DNA from: DASQTB01 sp035642095
GTDB taxonomy: Bacteria > Actinomycetota > UBA4738 > CALAEC01
NCBI GenBank assembly: GCA_035642095.1
Contig: DASQTB010000170.1
Coordinates: forward strand, 1-5,481
DNA length: 5,481 nucleotides
Reading direction: 5' to 3'
The notes beneath the pieces are model-generated. The model ran no database searches, was not told the DNA's origin, and saw only the letters and a program-made list of their open reading frames with translations. Of the stretch, positions 1 through 5,481 are shown in pieces; the first letter of the stretch is position 1, and every line of letters starts with the position of its first letter. A program made the translations under genes and the position numbers.

Positions 1-452
1 GCCCGGGCCAGGGCGACGCGTTGCTGCTGACCTCCGGAGAGCTGGGTCGGCCGGCGCTCCTCGAAACCGGCCAGCCGGACCAGGTCGAGGGCTTGGCCCA
101 CCCGGTCGCGAGCATCGTCCTTCCCCACTCCCTGGAAGCGGAGGCCGAAGGCCACGTTGTCGCTCACGTCGAGGTGGGGGAACAGCGCGTAGTTCTGGAA
201 CACAGTGTTCACCGGACGCCGGTGGGGCGGCGTCTGGGCCATGTCTCTCCCGTCGAGGAGGATCCGTCCCCGGTCGGGCCGCTCGAACCCCGCGATCATC
301 CGCAGCGTGGTCGTCTTCCCGCAGCCGGACGGCCCGAGGAGCGAGAAGAACTCACCGCCGGGGACGTCGAGGGAGATGCCGTCGACCGCGGTGACCTCGT
401 CGAACCGCTTGACCAGATCGATCAGCTCGACCCGGCCGCCCCCCTGGCTCAT
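1..452 (-). CDS. ABC transporter ATP-binding protein, PotA-type (3' end beyond window)
   Basis: This is the ATPase subunit of an ABC importer, which powers uptake of a small solute from the cytoplasmic face of the membrane. The first 150 residues are visible. Walker A (GPSGCGKT) is at residues 40-47, the Q-loop (FQNYALFPH) is around residue 86, and the signature LSGGQQQR starts at residue 138. The window ends before Walker B and the C-terminal TOBE-like region. The QNYALFPHLDV stretch and the overall pattern are typical of the PotA/spermidine-putrescine group, which also includes importers of opines, phosphonates and other amines, so the solute is not fixed. The ATG at 452-450 overlaps the stop of the upstream aminotransferase as ATGA, and no good Shine-Dalgarno precedes it, so translation is probably coupled. 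Permease and solute-binding genes would be expected further left, outside the window. Family is confident; substrate is unknown. Confidence 0.95.
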   Translation of the reverse strand, partial: MSQGGGRVELIDLVKRFDEVTAVDGISLDVPGGEFFSLLGPSGCGKTTTLRMIAGFERPDRGRILLDGRDMAQTPPHRRPVNTVFQNYALFPHLDVSDNVAFGLRFQGVGKDDARDRVGQALDLVRLAGFEERRPTQLSGGQQQRVALAR

Positions 453-1840
453 GCCCGCAAGGCTCGCCCGAAGGTCTCGAAGTTGTCAAGGAAGCGGTCG
501 ATGTCCGTCTCGGCATGCTGCACGGAGAGGAGCCACTGTTCCGCCTTCCCCCACGGGGGGAGGAACACGCCGCCGGCCATCTGGAACAGCCAGTGGGCGT
601 GGCTCCATCGATCGTCGATGGCCAAGAAGGCGCGGTAGTTGCGGACCGGGCTCGGCGAGAACGTGATGCAGCCCTTGGCGCCGACGGCTACCACGTGGGC
701 GGGAAGATCGAAGGCGCCGATGATCCGCTTAGCGCCACGGACGATCCGGTCGCGCAGCCGGCCGAGCCGGCGGTAGGCCTCCTCGTCGAGCACCTCCAGG
801 AGCTGGGCCCGGGCCGCGGCCATGGTCAGCGGGTTGCCATTGAACGTGCCCACCTGCTCGTACCGGCCATCGGCGATCAGCCCCATGACGGCCTCGGTTC
901 CACCGATGGCTCCGCACGGCACCCCGCCCCCGAGGGCCTTGGCCAGGCAGACCAGGTCGGGGGATACGCCGAAGGCGGCGGTCCCTCCCCCCGGGCCGGC
1001 GGTGAAGCCCGTCTTCACCTCGTCGAACGCCAGGAGCGCACCCCGAGCGTGGACCAGGTCGCGGACCCCGGCCAGGTAGCCGTCGTCCGGAAGGATGATG
1101 CCGGCGTTCATCATCACCGGCTCCACGATCATCCCGGCGACCTCACCGGCGTGCTCGTCCAGGATCCGCTCCAGCGCGGCGAGGTCGTTGTAGGGCACCA
1201 CCGTGACCAGCTCGAGGATGGCTCGAGGGAGGCCGGCGCCCGAGGCCGGGCTGTCCGGTCGATGCGGCGACCCCAGCTCCTCGACATCGTTGTACACCGA
1301 GACCATCACCGAGTCGTGATGCCCGTGGTACGAGCCCTCCACCTTGACGATCCGGTCCCGGCCGGTGGCCGCCCGCATCAGGTGGACGGCGTCCATGGTG
1401 GCCTCGGTCCCGGAGTTGTTGAACCGCCACACCGGCAGCCCGAACCTTCGGGTCAGCTCCTCGGCGACGACGATGGCGTCCTCGGTCGGCTGGGCGAAGT
1501 GGGTGCCGGTCGGCGCCCGGCCGGTCACCGCCCGCACGATCGCCGGGTGCCCGTGCCCGGCCAGGTTCACCCCGTATCCGCCGTGGAAGTCGACGTACTC
1601 GTTCCCGTCGGCGTCCCACACCCGCGAGCCTCGTCCCCGGTTGAGCCACACCGCCTGCGGCCGGGCGATCTGCCAGCTCGAGGTGACGCCGCCGGCCAGG
1701 ACCCGCCGGGCCCGCTCCAGGAGCTCGGCCGAGCGTCGCTGCCGGGAGAGGAAGGCCCGCTCCTGTTCCTCGATTAGCCGATCGAGCCGATCCAGGTCGC
1801 GGTCGGCGGACGCCGGAGCGGATTCCGTTCGTTGAACCAC
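449..1840 (-). CDS. Class III PLP-dependent aminotransferase, HemL-like
   Basis: This 463-residue fold-type I PLP enzyme closely resembles glutamate-1-semialdehyde aminomutase (HemL). Visible motifs are NSGTEAT (142-148, cofactor phosphate contact), SYHGHHD (170-176), FDEV with Asp273 (pyridine nitrogen) and LAKALGGG with Lys301 (Schiff-base lysine), followed by GTFNGNP (331-337). Residues 14-47 form a charged, probably helical extension (DLDRLDRLIEEQERAF and onward) that makes the N-terminus about 30 residues longer than typical HemL. HemL usually has FDEVMTGF and GTLSGNP; here these read FDEVKTGF and GTFNGNP. No heme genes are nearby, so a catabolic transaminase for an amine or amino acid is more likely than tetrapyrrole synthesis. 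The GTG start at 1840 is chosen because the next in-frame Met is residue 149 and a GGCGGG element lies 7 nt upstream. It begins 3 bp after the Rieske stop, and its own stop overlaps the PotA-type ATG. Confidence 0.9.
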   Translation of the reverse strand: MVQRTESAPASADRDLDRLDRLIEEQERAFLSRQRRSAELLERARRVLAGGVTSSWQIARPQAVWLNRGRGSRVWDADGNEYVDFHGGYGVNLAGHGHPAIVRAVTGRAPTGTHFAQPTEDAIVVAEELTRRFGLPVWRFNNSGTEATMDAVHLMRAATGRDRIVKVEGSYHGHHDSVMVSVYNDVEELGSPHRPDSPASGAGLPRAILELVTVVPYNDLAALERILDEHAGEVAGMIVEPVMMNAGIILPDDGYLAGVRDLVHARGALLAFDEVKTGFTAGPGGGTAAFGVSPDLVCLAKALGGGVPCGAIGGTEAVMGLIADGRYEQVGTFNGNPLTMAAARAQLLEVLDEEAYRRLGRLRDRIVRGAKRIIGAFDLPAHVVAVGAKGCITFSPSPVRNYRAFLAIDDRWSHAHWLFQMAGGVFLPPWGKAEQWLLSVQHAETDIDRFLDNFETFGRALRA

Positions 1841-1843
1841 GGT

Positions 1844-3052
1844 TCAGCCCGCCTCGGTGACCGGTTCGGCCGAGGGGAGGGCCGGGACCGGCCCCGCCGC
1901 CCGACCCTCGAGGTACCCCCGGGCCACCACGGCGATGAACTGCCACACGTTGCCCTCGGGGTCGGAGAGCGGCCCCTGCCGGTATCCCCGGCCGGAGACC
2001 CCACGCTGGACGCCCTCGCAGGCCGCCCAGTCCTGCCGGTTCGTGATGTCCCAGAACTCCACGGCATAGGAGGGGTCGAAACCGTCGCCCTCGGTCGCCT
2101 CGGGCGGAAACAGCCACTGGCACTCGATCCGGGTCCGGCCTTCGTCCAGGGGCTGAAGCCGGTGGGTCATCACGTAGTCGGGGTGAGGACTCATCAGGAC
2201 GTTAGGAAACAGGTGGAGGTAGAGCACCTCCCGGCGCCGGCCGGCGTCCAGCCGGCGGAACGGCACGCCGCCGCTCTTACCTGTCAGCGACATCGTCTCG
2301 GCGTGGTCCATGAGTTCCATCGATCCGCCGACGACCAGACCGGTCGGCTCGAAGGCGACGCCGCTGTCGGTCGGCGTCACCCGGCAGAGCTCGGGGTGGA
2401 TCGTCGAGCAGTGGTAGCACTCGTGGTAGTTCTCGGCGATCAGCTTCCAGTTCGCCTCGATCACGTACTCGTGGGTGGCGCCGACCCGAAGCCGCTCCGG
2501 CTCGTAGGGCTCCATGGTGTCGACCAGGTTCCCGAGGTGCTCGGCCAGCGGCGCCGCCCGGCCCGAACAATCGACGAACGCCCACCCGCCCCACTCTTCG
2601 ATCCGAGCGGGCCGGAGACCGTTGTCCGGATCGCCGCGCCGCCAGTCGGGGCGGTCCACGAAGTTGGGTGCCGTCTTGAACGCGCCGTCCAGCCCGTACG
2701 TCCACGAGTGGTACGGGCACCGGATCGCTCGCCGGTTCACCACGGGGCCGCCGCAGGGAAGCAGCTCGTGACCGCGGTGCCGGCACGTGTTGAAGAATCC
2801 GCGGAGTGCTCCGTCGGAACCCCTTACCAGGAGCACGCCCTCCGACCCGATCCGGACGGACCGCTGATCGCCCGGCCGGGCCAACTCGGAGGAACGACCG
2901 AGGCAGAACCAGGAGCCCTGGAAGAAGCGCTCGGTTTCCCAGGCGTACACCTCCGAAGAGGTGTACGCGGTGGCCGGGAGCGTTCGTCCGGGCGGAGCCA
3001 GGCAGGGCTCGAGCTCCTCGGGGCGGAGCGTCGGCGCGGGGGTGGCGGTCAT
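1844..3052 (-). CDS. Rieske non-heme iron oxygenase, alpha (catalytic) subunit
   Basis: This 402-residue oxygenase carries a Rieske 2Fe-2S domain and a mononuclear-iron catalytic domain. The cluster ligands are Cys90-x-His92 and Cys112-x2-His115 (NTCRHRG and CPYHSWTYG), separated by 19 residues, slightly longer than the common 15-17. The iron site is in NWKLIAENYHECYHC at 201-215: His214 and His219 are ligands and Asp341 (in NRQDW) is the likely third. The residue linking cluster and iron across the subunit interface is Glu211 (E-x2-H-x4-H), where naphthalene-type dioxygenases have Asp. That arrangement is known from the carnitine, betaine and choline oxygenases, so a quaternary-ammonium substrate is the preferred inference; an aromatic substrate is the alternative. 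Such enzymes need a separate reductase, and none is in the window. The ATG at 3052 is supported by GAGGAG 6 nt upstream. It is the first gene of the operon, behind an operator-like palindrome. Confidence 0.93.
   Translation of the reverse strand: MTATPAPTLRPEELEPCLAPPGRTLPATAYTSSEVYAWETERFFQGSWFCLGRSSELARPGDQRSVRIGSEGVLLVRGSDGALRGFFNTCRHRGHELLPCGGPVVNRRAIRCPYHSWTYGLDGAFKTAPNFVDRPDWRRGDPDNGLRPARIEEWGGWAFVDCSGRAAPLAEHLGNLVDTMEPYEPERLRVGATHEYVIEANWKLIAENYHECYHCSTIHPELCRVTPTDSGVAFEPTGLVVGGSMELMDHAETMSLTGKSGGVPFRRLDAGRRREVLYLHLFPNVLMSPHPDYVMTHRLQPLDEGRTRIECQWLFPPEATEGDGFDPSYAVEFWDITNRQDWAACEGVQRGVSGRGYRQGPLSDPEGNVWQFIAVVARGYLEGRAAGPVPALPSAEPVTEAG
2943..2968 (-). other. Intragenic RNA hairpin with UUCG tetraloop in the Rieske mRNA
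   Basis: A perfect 11-bp inverted repeat (GCGTACACCTC and its complement) flanks CGAA on the plus strand. In the minus-strand mRNA this reads as a stem closed by C-UUCG-G, an exceptionally stable tetraloop type. It covers codons 29 to 37 of the Rieske gene (A-Y-T-S-S-E-V-Y-A). The structure is directly visible; any role in translation or mRNA stability is inference. Confidence 0.6.
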
Positions 3053-3058
3053 GCTCGG

Positions 3059-3064
3059 CTCCTC
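3059..3064 (-). promoter_or_regulatory. Ribosome binding site of the Rieske gene
   Basis: GAGGAG on the minus strand lies 6 nt before the ATG at 3052. It supports that ATG as the start of the oxygenase and marks the beginning of the operon's first reading frame. Confidence 0.75.
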
Positions 3065-3071
3065 GATATCC

Positions 3072-3085
3072 TGAACGGCCGTTCA
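3072..3085. promoter_or_regulatory. Perfect 14-bp palindrome, probable repressor operator
   Basis: TGAACGGCCGTTCA is identical on both strands. It sits in the divergent gap, 19 bp before the Rieske ATG and immediately downstream of the candidate minus-strand -10 (TAGCAT), where a bound dimer would cover the transcription start. Short, uninterrupted palindromes in divergent gaps of catabolic clusters are typical sites for TetR-type and similar dimeric regulators. A related half-site, GAACGG, recurs at 3101-3106, 28 bp away. The symmetry is seen; the regulator class is inferred and no regulator gene is in the window. Confidence 0.55.
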
Positions 3086-3086
3086 A

Positions 3087-3092
3087 ATGCTA
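3087..3092 (-). promoter_or_regulatory. Candidate -10 element for the Rieske operon
   Basis: TAGCAT on the minus strand fits TAnnnT and would place the start of transcription inside the neighbouring palindrome. No clear -35 box is found 17-18 bp upstream, so this is a weak call based on position. Confidence 0.25.
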
Positions 3093-3178
3093 CCAGCCCG
3101 GAACGGGCCGGAGCCAGCGTGGCGGCGATGGTTCGAAGTAGGCTGGCCGCCCGCTGCCCCCAAGGCGTCCCTGAAGCG

Positions 3179-3184
3179 AGGAGG
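3179..3184 (+). promoter_or_regulatory. Ribosome binding site that fixes the methyltransferase start
   Basis: AGGAGG lies 7 nt before the GTG at 3192. It decides the start in favour of this GTG over an in-frame ATG at 3087, which lacks such a site and would put the operator region inside the coding sequence. Confidence 0.85.
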
Positions 3185-3191
3185 TCGATAC

Positions 3192-4355
3192 GTGAGCACC
3201 GTCACCCAGGCCAGGCCATTCGACATGTCGCTGGTCCAGCGGGGTGCCCGGCTCCGCCGGAGCCCGTTCTTCGAGGCCACCCAACGGTACGGGCCTCGAG
3301 GCTTCACGGTCTACAACCACACGCTGTTCCCCACCTGCTACGACGACTTCGAGGCGGAGTACCACCACCTGCTCGAGCACGTCACGATGTGGGACGTCGC
3401 CGTGGAGCGCAACGTCGAGGTCACCGGCCCCGACGGCTTCCGGTTCGCCCAGCTGCTGACGTGCCGGGACCTGTCGACGTGCGCCGTCGGCCAGGGGAAG
3501 TACGTCCTGATCACCGCCTCGGACGGCGGGATCCTGAACGACCCGGTGATGCTTCGGATCGACGAGAACACGTTCTGGTTCGCCCTGGCCGACTCCGACG
3601 TGCTGTTCTACGCGTTCGGCCTGGCGGCCCAGGTGGGGATGGACGTCCGGGTCCGGGAGGTCGACGCGGCCCCTCTCCAGATCCAGGGTCCCAAGTCGAA
3701 GGACGTGGTCCGTGAGCTGTTCGGCGACGACATCCTGGGACTGCGGTACTACTGGTTCGACCGTCGGGAGGTCGATGGGATCCCGGTGCTCGTCACCCGG
3801 ACCGGGTGGACGTCCGAGGTCGGGTACGAGGTGTACCTGCTTGATCCCGACAGGGGTAACGATCTGTGGGAGCGGATCATGGAGGCCGGGCGGCCGCACG
3901 AGATCCGGCCCACGGGACCGTCGGACATCCGCCGCATCGAGGGCGGGATCTTCAACTACCGGGCCGACATGGACTGGACGAACAACCCGTTCGAGCTGGG
4001 CCTGGATCGTCTGGTCGATCTGGACATGGAGGCCGACTTCATGGGGAAAGCGGCGCTCCGCAGGATCAAGGAGGAGGGTCTCCGACGGAGGATCGTCGGC
4101 GTGGAGATCGACGGGGGCCGGCTCGAGATGAACAGCACGCGGTGGCCGGTGCGATCGAACGGCGAGGCGATCGGGACCGTGACCTCTGCCATCTACTCGC
4201 CGAGGTTGGAGAAGAACATCGGCTACGCCTGGGTGCCGGTGGATCGGTCGGACCTCGGAACGTCGTTCCGGGTGGACACGGCCGCCGGCGAGCGGGGAGC
4301 GACGGTGGTCCGGATGCCCTTCGTCGACCCCGGGAAGGAGATCCCCAAGTCCTGA
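3192..4355 (+). CDS. Folate-dependent methyltransferase/demethylase, GcvT/DmdA family
   Basis: This 387-residue protein has the two parts of the glycine-cleavage T-protein family: a folate-binding N-terminal region (about 1-290) and a C-terminal barrel (about 300-380). Such enzymes pass a one-carbon or methyl unit from a substrate to tetrahydrofolate in the cytoplasm. The N-terminal wording (RRSPFFEAT, GFTVYNHTLFPT, WDVAVERNVEVTGPD, TCRDLS, ADSDVLFYAFG, PLQIQGPKS, NPFELGL) recalls the DMSP demethylase DmdA branch more than housekeeping GcvT. The motif GGILND (112-117) has Asn where T-protein usually has Asp-Asp. The stretch TGWTSEVGYE (204-213) keeps two Glu seen in T-protein TGYTGEDGFE. This mix leaves open DMSP, dimethylglycine/sarcosine or another N- or S-methyl substrate. 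The GTG start is fixed by AGGAGG. It is divergent from the Rieske operon, which suggests shared control. No glycine-cleavage H- or P-protein gene is adjacent. Confidence 0.9.
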   Translation: MSTVTQARPFDMSLVQRGARLRRSPFFEATQRYGPRGFTVYNHTLFPTCYDDFEAEYHHLLEHVTMWDVAVERNVEVTGPDGFRFAQLLTCRDLSTCAVGQGKYVLITASDGGILNDPVMLRIDENTFWFALADSDVLFYAFGLAAQVGMDVRVREVDAAPLQIQGPKSKDVVRELFGDDILGLRYYWFDRREVDGIPVLVTRTGWTSEVGYEVYLLDPDRGNDLWERIMEAGRPHEIRPTGPSDIRRIEGGIFNYRADMDWTNNPFELGLDRLVDLDMEADFMGKAALRRIKEEGLRRRIVGVEIDGGRLEMNSTRWPVRSNGEAIGTVTSAIYSPRLEKNIGYAWVPVDRSDLGTSFRVDTAAGERGATVVRMPFVDPGKEIPKS

Positions 4356-4371
4356 GCCGGGATCCGGGCTC
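4354..4371 (+). terminator. Weak hairpin after the methyltransferase gene
   Basis: GAGCC and GGCTC flank an 8-nt loop and overlap the stop codon. It lies in the 45-bp convergent gap (4356-4400), which otherwise shows nothing. There is no U-tract, so this is at best a non-canonical terminator. Confidence 0.25.
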
Positions 4372-4400
4372 GATGGTGCCGGCGGTCGCGTAGCCCCCGT

Positions 4401-5481
4401 CTAGCTCGGCGGGATCGGTCCGTTCAGACGAGAGCAGTTGCCGAACCCGGAACACCCGTGACGGCTCAGCCAGTCCTGTTTCGCGGCCTCCCACACGCTC
4501 ACATCGGTGGTGATGGTCAGACCGGGCATGGGAGTCAACGAGGGCGGCGATCCCACCCCGTCCCACACCAACACGGTGTTCTCGATGACGGTTCCCGGCG
4601 GCCACGTTCCCGCCGAGTTGTCCTCGATGTAGAAGACCGAATCCCTGATCACCGGGCGGGGAGCGAAGTCGTGCCATTTCAGCAAGTGACCGTGGTCGAG
4701 GCCACCGGAGGTGTCCGCCGGTTGCTCCTGGAGCCGGATCAGCGCGTGGTCGAACACGATGCGCTCGCCCGACTGATCGGGCTGGCTCCCGTCCCGGGCG
4801 GCGGAGAACCCCACGAAGCATCCGTCCCACAGCACATCGGAGACCGTGCCCGAGGACAAGTCATCGTTCTCGATGCAGTCATCCCTGATGTAGGTCATGA
4901 ACGAGTTGCGGAACGTCCATCCGTCTCCCGAGGTGGGGTCGGCGGGAGAGGCCGAGCGGAATTGGAACCCATCGTGGATGTTGTCCGCCTGGAGTCCATC
5001 GACCAGCGCGTCCCCCCGATTCCTGAGCCTCGCCGCACCACCGCCGATGTCCTTGACCTGCTGCCACGTCAGGCTCCGAGACTGCTGGCCGATGAAGACG
5101 CCTCCGATGAAGCAGGCACGACGGCCACCGCTCGAAGCCCCGACGTCCACGGGACGCTTCGGGTTGGGGTACAACAGGTTCACCTGGGGCCGGGCGTCGA
5201 AGGTGTGGTCGTCCGGGAACGAGTTCCGCACGAAAGCGGTACTCGGGCTGGGGGGCAGCACGTCGATGGACGAACGGGCGAGACACTCCGCGACCTCAAT
5301 GGACGATGTGGGAGAGGGTTCCCCCGATGGGTCCGTCTCGACGACGACGGTCGGAGACCGCTTTTCCTTCTTCGGACGGGGCTGGGCCTCGGACCTGGAG
5401 GCGCCCCTCTCCCTACTGACGAACCGGAGGCCTCCCGCATCCGACGTCGCAACAACGACGGTGTAGACGCCTTCCGATGAG
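4401..5481 (-). CDS. Probable secreted parallel beta-helix protein (5' end beyond window)
   Basis: The last 359 residues are visible. The frame is open to the right edge with no ATG, GTG or TTG before the GTG at 5261, so the gene starts outside the window and a start at 5261 would be artificial. Visible parts in order: the end of a probable beta-sandwich domain (GVYTVVVATSDAGG, about residues 4-17), a linker rich in Pro, Ser, Lys, Arg and Glu (about 22-60), then from about residue 75 a globular domain. That domain has short strand-turn repeats such as VDGLQADNIHDGFQFRS, WTFRNSFMTYIRDDCIENDD and VSDVLWDGCFVGFSAA, the style of right-handed parallel beta-helix (pectate-lyase-like) proteins. Cys343 and Cys349 near the C-terminus could form a disulfide. 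Secretion is inferred because the signal peptide region is not visible. Catalytic activity is not assignable; a polysaccharide-binding or surface role is possible. It converges on the methyltransferase and looks functionally separate. Confidence 0.75.
   Translation of the reverse strand, partial: SSEGVYTVVVATSDAGGLRFVSRERGASRSEAQPRPKKEKRSPTVVVETDPSGEPSPTSSIEVAECLARSSIDVLPPSPSTAFVRNSFPDDHTFDARPQVNLLYPNPKRPVDVGASSGGRRACFIGGVFIGQQSRSLTWQQVKDIGGGAARLRNRGDALVDGLQADNIHDGFQFRSASPADPTSGDGWTFRNSFMTYIRDDCIENDDLSSGTVSDVLWDGCFVGFSAARDGSQPDQSGERIVFDHALIRLQEQPADTSGGLDHGHLLKWHDFAPRPVIRDSVFYIEDNSAGTWPPGTVIENTVLVWDGVGSPPSLTPMPGLTITTDVSVWEAAKQDWLSRHGCSGFGNCSRLNGPIPPS

Larger units (their letters stand above)
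3053..3191. promoter_or_regulatory. Divergent promoter region between the Rieske operon and the methyltransferase
   Basis: This 139-bp non-coding stretch separates two outward-facing genes, both with strong ribosome binding sites, so it should contain both promoters. A TAGCAT hexamer on the minus strand (3092-3087) fits the loose TAnnnT -10 pattern of high-GC bacteria, with no convincing -35 element. On the plus strand TAGGCT (3139-3144) is an equally weak -10 candidate. The perfect palindrome at 3072-3085 lies just downstream of the minus-strand candidate. The short repeat GCCCG-GAA-CGGGC at 3096-3108 may be incidental. Exact start points are not determinable by eye. Confidence 0.6.

Noticed and set aside
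605..621. Inverted repeat CCATCGA-TCG-TCGATGG within the aminotransferase gene
   Set aside because: The stem is only 7 bp, lies in conserved coding sequence and is within what chance allows across this length of GC-rich DNA.
1723..1734. 12-bp palindrome GCTCGGCCGAGC
   Set aside because: It is composed almost entirely of G and C and lies inside the aminotransferase coding sequence, so it is expected by chance and has no promoter context.
515..1777. A 420-codon plus-strand reading frame antisense to the aminotransferase
   Set aside because: It mirrors the codon pattern of the real gene on the other strand, has no recognisable motif or ribosome binding site, and the PLP-enzyme motifs on the minus strand are unambiguous.
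3087..3191. An upstream in-frame ATG start for the methyltransferase, adding 35 residues
   Set aside because: The extra residues do not resemble the family N-terminus, there is no good ribosome binding site at 3087, and AGGAGG sits ideally before the GTG at 3192.
1832..3715. A 627-codon plus-strand reading frame antisense to the Rieske gene and running into the methyltransferase
   Set aside because: It is the complement of a well-supported oxygenase and overlaps a clear methyltransferase in another frame. Its protein is rich in Arg, Gly, Pro and Val with no family motif, as expected for a shadow frame in GC-rich DNA.
4458..5480. A 340-codon plus-strand reading frame antisense to the beta-helix gene
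   Set aside because: The minus strand gives the more protein-like sequence with strand-turn repeats and stays open across the same span; the plus-strand product looks like low-complexity shadow.
1..5481. Search for tRNA, rRNA, CRISPR arrays, insertion-sequence ends and tandem repeats
   Set aside because: No tRNA-like cloverleaf, spaced direct repeats, transposase motifs or terminal inverted repeats were seen; nearly all of the window is accounted for by coding sequence.

Overview
The window is uniformly GC-rich and densely coding. It uses GTG as well as ATG starts, and its genes are tightly packed with purine-rich Shine-Dalgarno sites. This suggests a high-GC bacterium, most likely an actinomycete-type genome; that is inference from composition and protein style, and no rRNA or other marker is present to place it.

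Layout. Three genes on the minus strand, read from right to left, form a compact operon: a Rieske non-heme iron oxygenase alpha subunit (3052 to 1844), a class III aminotransferase of the HemL type (1840 to 449), and an ABC transporter ATPase of the PotA type (452 to beyond position 1). The gaps are 3 bp and then a 4-bp ATGA overlap. Diverging from them on the plus strand is a folate-dependent GcvT/DmdA-type methyltransferase (3192 to 4355). The 139-bp divergent promoter region (3053-3191) holds a perfect 14-bp palindrome, TGAACGGCCGTTCA, which looks like an operator. Converging on the methyltransferase from the right is the C-terminal part of an apparently extracellular parallel beta-helix protein (4401 to beyond 5481). 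Its reading frame stays open through the right edge, so its true start lies outside the window.

How the genes may work together. The Rieske enzyme has the Glu-x2-His-x4-His iron-site arrangement known from oxygenases that attack quaternary ammonium compounds (carnitine, glycine betaine, choline). The divergent methyltransferase resembles the DMSP demethylase DmdA and glycine-cleavage T-protein families, which move a methyl or one-carbon unit to tetrahydrofolate. Together with an aminotransferase and a polyamine/opine-type importer ATPase, the set reads as a regulated catabolic module for an imported N-methylated (or other onium) compound. The substrate cannot be read from the sequence. The Rieske reductase, the transporter permeases and binding protein, and the regulator are not in the window.

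Two structures stand out beyond the genes: the divergent operator-like palindrome, and a perfect 11-bp hairpin capped by a UUCG tetraloop inside the Rieske mRNA, about 85-110 nt after its start codon. The beta-helix gene appears unrelated to the catabolic module.
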